The position numbers and the translations under genes are program-made. 64,000 nucleotides of DNA from Oncomelania hupensis (taxonomy: Eukaryota > Mollusca > Gastropoda > Littorinimorpha > Pomatiopsidae). Position 1 is the first letter of the stretch. Every line of letters starts with the position of its first letter. The DNA lies in NCBI GenBank assembly GCA_036898135.1, contig CM072512.1, positions 24,080,924-24,144,923 of the forward strand, written 5' to 3'. Positions 49,837-59,208 of the stretch are shown one piece after another. A model generated the notes under the pieces. The model was given only the letters and a program-made list of their open reading frames with translations, was not told the origin of the DNA and ran no database searches.

Positions 49837-50934
49837 GGTCGGTCCGTCGCTCCAAATTTCACCTGTTTTTTGTTTAAAACACGCCTTTTGCATTACCTTA
49901 AGAATAACTGAATCGATATTCACCAGCTGTCCTTTGCGGAGACTTTAATTACTGCTAAGCATGTTAGGTCATTCGTAGTTGGACTTTTTCAATCGTCAAG
50001 TTCATTGTGATTCACCATTTTCTAAACACCTTTGGCGCTGTCTCAAAAAATTGGCTGACCCGATTTTAATATTTTTTTGCTTGCAAATAGTTCAGTTCGT
50101 GGCCTATCATCCCATGTTTTCTTTGGCTTCTTTACGATAAAGCCGAGTCACTACACGGCCAAGAGGATCAACACTTTTTAAAATGCTTATTTTTCAGCAA
50201 TGTGTAAATCTGTCTGGAAATAAATTTGAATGGATTCCCATCTTTGTGTGCGTGCGTGCGTGTATGTGTGTGTGTATGTGATGTTGTTTATAATGGCAGT
50301 CTCGTGTAATAGTAGCTGCCATTGCATAATGGTGTAAACAAGAGTTTTATTCAATTGAACGCATAATTATGGCAAACAAGGACGACACGTAGTACAGGAC
50401 CGGCAATCTTATTTATAAAGCCGACCGGGTGTGAGCTGCGACTGCATTTGACTATGGTTCGTATCTTACATTTCCACACAGGCACGGGGATTTTGTTTTA
50501 TGTGATGTTGTTTTTAGTGGCGACTACGTTTACCAGCGAGAGAAGATTGCTATGTGAATAATTGATCCACAACGAGGACCACACTTGTGTAAAGGGGAGG
50601 TTGAAAGAATGCAAACCGAGTGAGCAAGCCTGTTATTTCCCTACACAGCCGTTTCTGTTTAAGCTCTTGATGGCACACAGTTCAAAAGGATAAACCTGTC
50701 CCCGTAGAAAAGTCGACTTAATACATAACAAACAAAAAGGTCAATAGCGAATACAGTTGTTGTTGTTTTTTTTTACAGCGAACTAATGTGTGTTGATGTT
50801 TTGTTTGAATTTAATGGGGGATCGAGAGATATAACAAAAAACGTTTTGCAACCACCTCATAAGTTAAAGGTATATTATAATCTTAATTTCGGAGTTTTAC
50901 ATTTTAAGCGAGTATTATCATAATTGGTCTGATA
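49837..50934. other. No gene recognised
   Basis: Unique sequence with a short TG patch near 50,247-50,280. Confidence 0.4.
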
Positions 50935-51105
50935 CATCGCTTTATCAGCTCAAGAGCTGCTCAAGATGCTGGCCGAAAGAGGATCGAACTCAAGCCCCCC
51001 CCCCCCTCTCCCACCTCCATACCCCCAAGGCGCCAACGTGCTGCTTTATGCGCATTGTCAAACACCTCAGACAACTGAGCAGTTCTGGACGACCAAAGGG
51101 AATGA
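50935..51105 (-). mobile_element. SINE family C copy with a C-run
   Basis: The minus strand has CAGAACTGCTCAGTTGTC, GAGTTCGATCCTCTTTCG (B box), GCATCTTGAGCAGCTCTTG and AGCTGATAAAGCG. A run of about a dozen C on the plus strand interrupts it at 50,996-51,007. Confidence 0.65.
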
Positions 51106-52419
51106 GACGTTATGAGCTTGCTTGGTGTGTTTAGGTGACTGGCATCCACTGTTTTAAGAATACGCGACAGTATCTTTATAGTCCATGCGACAGTATGCAC
51201 GACGTGTAGACAATTACACAGCAAAAAAAAAGAAAGTTTGTTTTAGATTAATATAACGATAATAATTTAAGGGTGTCATACACTTTAATTTAGTCACAAA
51301 GTGTAAGCAACTTTGGTCAGGAGTGACTGAGTAGCCGGTAAATCAACAGATCAATCAACCAGTTAATGAGTCATCATTGTATGCAGAGCCTTTAGACACA
51401 CATAGATTCACCCCTACCCAGCTCTTTCACCTTAACAAATGGGGTGGAGAGGAAGAAGGGGGCCGCCAAAATAAGAACAATTCAGGTATATATTTTAGGG
51501 GAAAAAAGGTCATGCATATATTAATATGCCAAATGGGGATTTAAGGAAATAAAACGTACAGCACATTATTATTAACCATCCCAGCACCCAGCGCTTGATT
51601 ATCTGGAAACAATACGTGACCCAGACACGGTCTAAAATTAGCAAGAAACCGCGTAGCGAATCTAGTTTGGCCCACCTAGCCAACGAAGGAGGTTGGAACT
51701 CAGGGAGGGTCTTATGACATTCTTGACATTCCGAAAATACCTGCACGGTTTCCAAGGCGTATTTAAGTAAATATTCATGGGAAATGATAATACCCGTCCT
51801 TTGAAATTAATATTATTGTTTCTTGCAATAAAATCAAAGGCGTGACTAATGACCCATTTCAGTTAGTCAACTCTTTTTGTTTAGAAGTACATGCGTCTTG
51901 TCTGAATATAATTTACATCAAGAGTTGTACCCACCTTTTAAACAACGGAGGGCATTTGGGAGAGTGGTGTAGAGTGTGAGGGAATGAAGAGAGAGGGCGT
52001 GGAAAAAGAAGACAGATGGTGGAGTGAGGGAGAAGAAAGACTTTCAAAAGAAAAGTGATTTCTCGTTCCATTTCTCTTCCCCTTTGGTCTAAAGAAAGCA
52101 CACAAACAGAAACTGTGACAGTCGGGAGAGTTTTGAAGAAAAAAAATTATTCCTGAAAATCGATACGCCGTTATACGAATACCACATCACGGAGAGTCCG
52201 CGCCACTACAAAGTACTTTGCATTAGGAATAGTCGCTGATAACGTAAATTAATTCCACCGTAATCTGGAGTCTCTGCGATTGTGACGATACAGACTCAAT
52301 TAATTAACCACGCGCCTATGAATCGAGAAGAATGATTGAATGTAGTGTGGGTATGACGCAATCAAATATAAATGACGTGAATCGCTGTGACGTCATATAT
52401 ATTTCAGCCCGGCTCTTCA
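51106..52419. other. No gene recognised
   Basis: Unique sequence. No motif of a protein family was found in any frame. Confidence 0.4.
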
Positions 52420-52428
52420 ATACAAGTT

Positions 52429-52632
52429 TAAGGGGCCGGGTAGCTCAGTTGGTAAGAGCGTCTTGCTAGTAACGTAACCGAAAGGTCGCTGGTTCGAATC
52501 CCGGATTGGTCAACGTGTGATCATATTATTTTCCCCTTTACCAACAACTGGCCCGCTGGTGTCAGTATAAATCGGTCCAGTAGTCACCTATCTGCAAGAG
52601 TGTCGTGTGACTATAATCTACAAACAACAACG
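52429..52632 (+). mobile_element. tRNA-derived SINE family A, copy 2
   Basis: A 204-bp plus-strand copy with 9-bp TSDs ATACAAGTT (52,420-52,428 and 52,633-52,641). It shares the A box TAGCTCAGTTGGTAAGAGCG, the B box GGTTCGAATCCCGG and the body with 5079-5275. A 5-bp duplication (GTAAC) lies in the anticodon-arm region, so the head could not fold as a normal tRNA. Confidence 0.92.
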
Positions 52633-52641
52633 ATACAAGTT

Positions 52642-53122
52642 GACAATGTTTTATTCTCTTCAAAATAAAACTTGGAAGGTAAAATAACAGTTAATTATTC
52701 AGAACACTTATTTAAATTATTACCTCTCAATATTCATGGAAAGATTATAACTCCGTGTTAGCGACGCCTAGCAACCGAGAGAATAGTTGTCTTTGGAGAC
52801 CTTTAGCAACAACAGTTGGAAACTGAGGCTGTAACCAGCAACACGTAGATTTGTGGTCAGAGCAGAAAACAGTGCGCTTAAGGCAGGGTTTATAACTGGC
52901 CAACTCACTTCACACAACGTCTGGGTGCAAGTACTGTCTTTCCGCAGTCCGCGAGTGTTGTTTTTTTCTACTTTGTGCAAGAGGAATCCATCAAATGTGA
53001 TGTCAGCGAAGAGACTCTAGCTGGTAGGTGTGGCGGCCATGCATGAAAGCAAGGACTTGACCGTTATGGCCACCCTTGTCTTATCCCTCGCTTCATTCAC
53101 TCATTCATCACTCATAGTTTTG
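52642..53122. other. No gene recognised
   Basis: Unique sequence; short frames only. Confidence 0.4.
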
Positions 53123-53223
<101 letters not shown>

Positions 53224-53518
53224 CATCAGCATCACCATGTGTTACATTCTTCCTATGTATTATATTAAAAAACAATGTTCACGATAGAATAATTTGATGT
53301 CGTGGTTGCCTGTGTCAGAGGTGACAGTAGTGATGCCAGCAGTTGCTTCTGTATATCATTGTCTGTGTACAATTTATAACAAACATTCAGATTAGCGATT
53401 CAGACGCTGTCTGCAGTACAGAGGCATTCACTACTGGGTCCTGAAGGCTAAAATAAACATTATCTACGTGAATGGAATCCTTCTGACTGTTACAGAGGGG
53501 AGTTTTCGTTATCAACTA

Positions 53519-53927
53519 ATAATAATACAGGATGCTATATACGCGCCTTTCCCCAAATCAGTCAGGCTCAAAGCGCGGCGATCTATACCAACATACACGC
53601 TCACCTTTCTCATCCACCCTCACACACACCAAACACACATCCATCACTCAAACAGGTGGTGTAAAGGCAGGAAGATCGCTATTAGAAGACGGAAAGAAAA
53701 TCGAATTTTTAATTTTGAAATTTTTTGATATTGACTGCGTCCTGTACCATTATTGAAGGGAGGGAGGAAACCGGAGTGCCCGGAGAAAACCCTCGGTGAC
53801 CTCAATAGTCTCGTACCTAAGTCACATACGTTCGCCCCTTGCGGAAATCGAACCCGCGACCTTCGGCATAGGAAACCGGCGACTTATCCATTGCGCCACA
53901 AGGCCACCCCCAAGAATATTATTATTA

Positions 53928-54009
<82 letters not shown>
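53519..54009 (-). mobile_element. SINE family B, full-length copy plus ATT array inside one TSD pair
   Basis: The SINE (53,519-53,912) has an Arg-like tRNA head (GTGGCGCAATGGATAAGTCG, B box GGTTCGATTTCCGC), the CCGGTTTCCTCCC patch, TCTTCTAATAGCGATC, a GTGTTTGG patch and the terminal GGCGCGTATATAGCATCC. An ATT array of about 95 bp (53,916-54,012) abuts its 5' side. Direct 10-bp repeats TTATCAACTA (53,509-53,518 and 54,010-54,019) bracket SINE and array together. Confidence 0.85.
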
Positions 54010-54013
<4 letters not shown>

Positions 54014-54019
54014 CAACTA

Positions 54020-54471
54020 GCGTTCATCGTCCTCCATTGACTGTCCACGTTACTGTTCATTATTTATTGGTCTTCACCGTTCCGTCAACCGACAACCGTT
54101 CTACGTTCGCCGTCGTCCTTCATCGGTTCTTCTCCGTCGTCCGCTCTCATTTATCCTTCATCGTCTCTTCACCGTTGATTCTTCACCGACTTTAGCTAAG
54201 TAATGACGATACTTGCCTGCCAACGAAACATGGACAAATCTGGGTGACAGGCAGCATCTGAATTGTTAATATATTTTGTTCTTTTGGTTTAGTAAATTAA
54301 TGACTACACATTACGTTCCATCCAATCATCTCATTAATAAATGTTGAACATTTAAGAAAAATAGAGTCGCATCTTTTTTGTATGAAAAAAGCAGGTGATG
54401 GAAGAGACTTCATTCTCTTATTTATTTTCTTAAGGCATAGTTATCTGCCCCCTCACCGATAATACGTGACA
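54020..54471 (+). other. Possible 5' LTR of the gypsy element
   Basis: The stretch before the primer-binding-like site ends in AATACGTGACA, i.e. with CA as LTRs do. A plausible TG start is TGTTAATATATTTTG at about 54,263, but no second LTR is in the window, so the left limit is not proven. TTCAYCG-type short repeats fill 54,020-54,190. Confidence 0.35.
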
Positions 54472-54475
54472 AACG

Positions 54476-54490
54476 TGGGGGCTCGGTCCG
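54476..54490 (+). promoter_or_regulatory. Candidate primer binding site (tRNA-Pro-like)
   Basis: TGGGGGCTCG followed by GTCCG resembles the complement of a tRNA-Pro 3' end, with one extra G. It lies 4 nt after a CA end, as expected for a PBS next to a 5' LTR. Confidence 0.5.
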
Positions 54491-55387
54491 AAGGATCTAT
54501 TAACATCTATTAACAGTTTTTCTTGTTACGTACGACTCTATCAACATTTATTAACATTGTAACATGTATGTTTGTCACATCATCTGCTAGCTGAACCGCT
54601 GACATATTGTTTTTAAAGAGTTATTTTAACCTCAGCAACTTGGACATTCCTTCTGAACCATTGACGATAGTCTCTTTCGGGTTAGAAACTATTGTAAAAG
54701 AGTATCCTACAGTTTGGTTACTCTTATGCTATGTTCTTCGGAAACAGGCATTGCTAGCACTTGACTATGTTGTAATAATGTTGCGTAAGTCATTATTTTA
54801 GTCAGTGGGTTCGAGACTCGAACTAGCGCTAGAAATAGACTGTGCGTAGTCTATAACAGTATGTTGCCGATAATTGACTACTCGCAATAGCATGCGACTG
54901 TGAATAGTCACTTATCGAAGACTAAGTCCTAGTGGATCGTTTATTGAGTTCTGCTAAACGATTGCGATCACTAGATGAAGTTTTATGCCTGGTGAGGTTG
55001 TGCACATTGGAAATGTAGTGTGAACACAGAATCATCGGATGATCTATGTCCTTAGTAGCTTACGGTTCATAAGAACGGCAGAAGTACTAAGCGGGAAAGA
55101 AAACTAGTTGTTTTGGTTCATGTGGTAATCCGTGAACGGGCGTGAAACACTAGTGTGTGTGTTTTTGTATTTTAAAATACACACGGTGAAAGCCCTAAGA
55201 TATTATGTGTCTGTCTAGGGTGACATAACTATCCGTGGCATTAGAGTAAGCCCACATCATAGTTAGTCGACGAGTGAAGTACTGAAGACCTCGGTATAGC
55301 GCTGTTTCATAATGAAAGCGAAAGTGGCGGATCGGTTGCGGCCCTTGGGTTCGGCTAGTTCCGGTTGAAGCAAGAAAGATAGAGGGT

Positions 55388-55396
55388 TATATAAAT
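55388..55396 (+). promoter_or_regulatory. TATA box upstream of the THAP exon
   Basis: TATATAAAT lies 39 bp before the start codon at 55,435 and 20 bp after the GGAA-containing inverted repeat. Confidence 0.5.
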
Positions 55397-55434
55397 TATA
55401 TTTCTCTTGTACAATCGTTCAAATTTTACTCAGG

Positions 55435-55509
55435 ATGGCTGCTTGCTGTGCATATGGATGTACGAACAGACCTCAACGTGATAGAAAACGAGGCGTAACT
55501 TTTCACAAG
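55435..55509 (+). CDS. THAP-domain N-terminal exon (plus strand)
   Basis: A short start exon coding MAACCAYGCTNRPQRDRK and GVTFHK. This is the first part of a THAP zinc finger, a sequence-specific DNA-binding module with a C-x(2-4)-C...C-x2-H zinc site, seen in transcription regulators and in P-element transposases. The first zinc cysteines are C4 or C5 and C9. The start context CAGGATGGC is good. The frame meets a stop at 55,510-55,512, but an exon end such as ACAA|GTAAAT at 55,508/55,509 fits the usual break just after FHK. The rest of the domain was not found nearby on this strand. It could be a gene fragment carried by a mobile element. Confidence 0.65.
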
Positions 55510-55639
55510 TAAATATAATAGTAATTTTGCGTTGATTAATCGAATCGATGTACTGTGCTGTGTAGTGTGTCTTCTTCTTCCGTAGATGCCCACAATCAAT
55601 TTTGATTATTATGGCACTTTTTACCAAGTGTTTTCTTGT

Positions 55640-55870
55640 TACCGGCACTCACCCGTCTAGGACATGAGCGTCAGGATCTTTAAAGTCCGTTATGATGGAA
55701 TGTATGCGACACAGACTAGACCTCGGTTTATACTGTCATCCGAAGGAGTAGGAAAACAGGAGTAAAGTGTCTTTCCCAGGGACACAACACAATGGCCCGG
55801 CCAGGGCACAAACCCGGGACCTTCAGATCCACAAGCCGCAGCACTACCATTAGACCACAGTGCCTCCTCG
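55640..55870 (-). mobile_element. tRNA-derived SINE family D
   Basis: The minus strand shows GGTCTAATGGTAGTGCTGC (A-box region), CCCGGGTTTGTGCCCTGG (altered B box), GGGAAAGACACTTTACTCC and the 3' half TTTAAAGATCCTGACGC, then GGGTGAGTGCCGG. A 3' fragment of the same family is at 16,970-17,085. TSD not resolved. Confidence 0.75.
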
Positions 55871-56227
55871 AGTGTTACTGTGTAAGCGTGTCTTGTCAGC
55901 TCCAAGCCCAAGGAACACTGTCATAAGTAATCTCAACCAAATAACTAGCTGTCTTCAGCCAAAATCATGATAAATCATTTATTAAAATTGTAAAAGTAAA
56001 TTTAACAATAACTGCCTAAACATTGATTGCTGATTTGTTTGTTCAGAAGGCCTAATTCGTTTGTCAGTGACCTACATTCACGAGAAATTCGAAGTCTCTT
56101 TCTTTTTCTTTGCTTTAATTTTTTAATTGAGAAATGTTAATGTTGCAGTTTATCTAGAAGATAACATTATTATACAGTAGAATAATTTTTGTTTTTAATT
56201 CAGTGAAGCAACTGCAATTATGTCTTA

Positions 56228-56416
56228 TTATTTTACATTGTTGTAATCTTTCCGAATCAGTCGCAAACGTTGTTCCCACAGTCGTTTCAGTGTTTTGTTA
56301 GCTGGTAATTTGTGTAACTTAACAATGCGCCCTTCAATTACTTTTCCTGCGAAATTAGGGCAGCAAACGCAATACTGTTTTCCTCCGCCACAAGTCTTCC
56401 GTCTATGTTCGGCCAT
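56228..56416 (-). CDS. THAP-like domain start exon (minus strand)
   Basis: A 62-codon frame. C16-x2-C19 (YCVCCPNF) is followed by KLHKLP at 33-38, matching the F-H-K-F-P step of THAP domains, then LKRLWEQRLR with the conserved Trp at 47. The stop follows IRKDYNNVK; an exon end AAT|GTAAAA just before it fits an intron inside the domain. The start context AGCATGGCC is good. The zinc-completing C-x2-H part would lie on a further exon, not identified. It runs towards the plus-strand THAP exon at 55,435, so the two are convergent. The domain call is by eye. Confidence 0.55.
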   Translation of the reverse strand: MAEHRRKTCGGGKQYCVCCPNFAGKVIEGRIVKLHKLPANKTLKRLWEQRLRLIRKDYNNVK

Positions 56417-56890
56417 GCTTAATACTCAACCGGAACTAGCCGGTGTCCTTGGCATAGGTGAAGGCAGGGACGGATAACTCTATCTGCACTAGTTTTGCAA
56501 CAGCGCTATAAACCACTAGCAATACGTTAGGTTGGTGGCTTCTTATTCAAACCACTCGTGTGTTGTTGTTACTGATACTAGTCAGGATAGACAGCAGCAC
56601 GGATACATAAAACCTTTGCTATTTTAACGTATTTGTCATAGAACGAAATTTATTCCTGAAGGTTTTACCAATAGCGAGTATTGTTTCATTCACAAGTTTG
56701 CACTTTTGTGTTTACATTGTCGAAAACGTAGCCATTTTGTTTCATCTAGCTGTGTGACGTTTTCAAAATTCGTCATTAAATTGATTGCGTCATTACCAGT
56801 GTAGGTGAGCGTATACATTAGTTTTCTTGCATCATAATTTTTTGTCTCTGCAACATTCATAACTTAAAATTGTTGTGTTTTGCTTGACTC

Positions 56891-58711
56891 ATGAGTGTAA
56901 CCACGAGAGCTCAATCAAAACAGATGGAGTTAAGGGAAATCTTCGTGCGTGCTAAAGCACAAGGAGAAGCTTTAGGTTTGACGGGAACTGATCTCCGAGA
57001 TTATATCAAAGAGACAGAATCAGAAGAGCGTCGTCTGCAAGCACAATCAGAAGAGCGACGTCTGCAGGCCGAAGCAGAAGCAGAACGTCGTCGAAACGAT
57101 TTCGAGTTGGAGCGTCTGCGTCTTCAACTAGTTCAAGCGAATGTTGAAGCCAATACAAACAGCAATGCAGCAGAGCTCTCATTTTCAAGAACCAACAATT
57201 GCCGCTCGGACAAATTCAAAGTCAAGCTCCCTTATTTTGAGGATAAAGACGACTTAGAAACGTATCTAAGGACCTTTGAACGCACAGCAACTATCCAAGA
57301 ATGGGAAAGAGAAGAGTGAGCACCAAGATTAGGTACTCTACTGAAAGGAAAAGCCCGTGAAGTATACTCCATGCTCAGTGACAGTGACGCAGCAGACTAC
57401 GACACATTGAGGATAGCTCTGCTCTTACGTTTCCGTTTAACCGCGGAAGAATACCGGAAGAAATTCCGTGAGGCGAAACGACAACAGGGCGAATCAACGC
57501 AAGAATATGCAGCGAAGTTGAATCTTTGGTTAGACAGGTGGCAAGAATTGGCTGACAAGAACGATACCTATGATGATCTGCGAGACTTGTTCGTACAAGA
57601 GAAATTTTTGGGAGGTCTCCCGTACGATCAAGCTAGGTTCGTGCGAGAGAGGGAGCCACGAAATATGGAAGAGGCACTGAGGTTCGCCTTAATTTTCGAA
57701 TCCGCTAAGCAATCGACTGCAACGGATCACGAGCGACCTCGACGTCCTAACCACCACCATTTTGACAACAAACGTGACGACGACAAACGTAAAAAGAGTA
57801 AAGAGAGAAATGACAAAGGGGTCAACATCAGCGACAGAAGTCATGAAGTACCAAGATCTGGAAATAGGTCGGGTTGCTTCGGATGTGGCGGAGACCATAG
57901 GTACCGCAACTGTCCCGGAAGAAAACCACAGCAAAAGCAACATGGTCAATCCGCAGCGGCAATAGCGAAAGAGTTAGCTCAAGCGGAGGAGACAAAAGAG
58001 AAGTTGTGTGAGACTTGCTGTGCCATTCCGTTCACACCGGAATGTAGAGTGATAGTGGAGGGCGTCGGAACAACAGCACTGCGAGATACCGGAGCGTCAC
58101 TGTGTATTGTACGAAAGGATCTCATTCCCGAGCAGTGTTTGACCGGCGAGAGCATAGAAATTATACTAGACTCAGCGCCAGAGAAGAGAACATTGCCCAT
58201 AGCCAGAGTAGAAATGGACACTCCATACTTTGAAGGCACTACCGAAGTTGCAGTCATGGATAACCCTGTAAGTTCCGCCCTGATTGGCAACTACAGGAGA
58301 GATGCATCGGGTGTACTTCAACCCGTATCCGTCTATCCAATCCACGATATTTGCGCCACTGTGCTGACGAGAGCATCAGTGCAGAAAAAGACACCACCTC
58401 TGCGCGTATCGACTTCACTACTAGGTGACGTGACTCCTAACGAGTTGTCTACTGCGCAGAAGGAAGATGCTACCCTTGCCAACATACGTCGACTAGCAGA
58501 TCAAAAGACGCCAGTGAAGGAGGGACGTGGGAAAGGAGAGAAAGTCATCGCCACTTACGAGTGGAAAAAAGACATATTGTACCGAGTTTTTCACAAAGGA
58601 AACAAGGAGTACAAGCAAGTAGTGGTACCGAAGAAATACCGCCAAGAAGTTCTTCGCTTAGCACACGATATTCCAATGGCAGGACACTTGGGTGTGACAA
58701 AGACCAAATGA
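56891..58711 (+). pseudogene. Gypsy Gag-protease-integrase N-terminus, one internal stop
   Basis: One reading frame from 56,891 to 58,711 with a single TGA at 57,317-57,319. The N-terminal ~75 residues form a charged coiled-coil region rich in EERRLQ repeats. A capsid-like segment follows, with EYAAKLNLWLDRWQELA and KFLGGLP. A zinc knuckle near 57,874-57,915 reads C-x2-C-x3-H-x4-C, one residue shorter than usual in the middle. The protease has its catalytic DTGAS near 58,086-58,100 and an ALIGN segment near 58,279-58,293. The integrase zinc-binding start (LRLAHDIPMAGHLGVTKTK) ends where a frameshift occurs at about 58,705. It would act in particle assembly, processing and integration if intact. 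Confidence 0.85.
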
Positions 58712-59208
58712 CTACGTGTGGCCTGGAATTTGTGAGGATGTTCGTCGATATTGTGCGTAATGTGACGCCAAAAGGGGCTACAAGGAAAGTTCCACTCGGA
58801 CGAATGCCTGTGATCGACACTCCGTTTGAACGAGTTGCTGTCGATCTAATTGGACCGATCATACCGTGTTCTGATCGTGGACACAGGTATATTCTCACCG
58901 TCGTCGATTATGCCACTCGATACGTGGAAGCAAAAGCTTTGAAGACGGCCAAAGCTGATGAAGTATCAGAAGCTTTGTGGGAGATGTGGACCCGCCTCGG
59001 CGTTCCACGCGAAATTCTGACTGATCATGGTGAACTAGCTCAAGAAGTGAACCGACTGTTGAGTGTAAAGGGTTTGAAGACATCCCCAAGACACGCTCAA
59101 GGAAACGGGTTGGTTGAGCGATATAACGGGACTATAAAAGCTATGATGAAACACATGTGCCAGGAACAACCCAAGGAATGGGATAGGTACGTACCAGCGC
59201 TGTTGTTT
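58712..59208 (+). pseudogene. Gypsy integrase core, frameshifted
   Basis: After the frameshift the zinc-binding cysteine region (58,711-58,770) lies in another frame with a stop at 58,768. The catalytic core then reads FERVAVDLIGPI (first Asp), GVPREILTDHG (second Asp) and GNGLVERYNGTIKA (the Glu of DD-E). Compared with the family, several codons are missing just after the second Asp. The core stays open up to 59,208, where the LINE insertion cuts it. Confidence 0.85.

Larger units (their letters stand above)
55352..56442. repeat. 17-bp inverted repeat around two THAP-like exons
   Basis: CGGCTAGTTCCGGTTGA at 55,352-55,368 is perfectly repeated in inverse orientation at 56,426-56,442. Each copy lies just upstream of one of the convergent THAP starts and holds a GGAA core like ETS-factor sites. 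It may be promoter elements or the ends of a mobile unit. Confidence 0.6.
54476..59208 (+). mobile_element. Ty3/gypsy-type retrotransposon, 5' portion
   Basis: From a candidate primer site through gag, protease and most of integrase. Protease is followed directly by integrase, with no reverse transcriptase or RNase H between them. That order is known from Gmr1-like gypsy elements, where RT follows integrase. Internal stop, frameshifts and a small deletion show that the copy is dead. The L2-like LINE interrupts it at 59,208; the remainder of integrase resumes at 61,783. Confidence 0.8.

Noticed and set aside
54263..54471. Firm call of a 5' LTR
   Set aside because: Only the CA end and the adjacent primer-like site support it; the second LTR is not in the window, so it is left as a low-confidence region.
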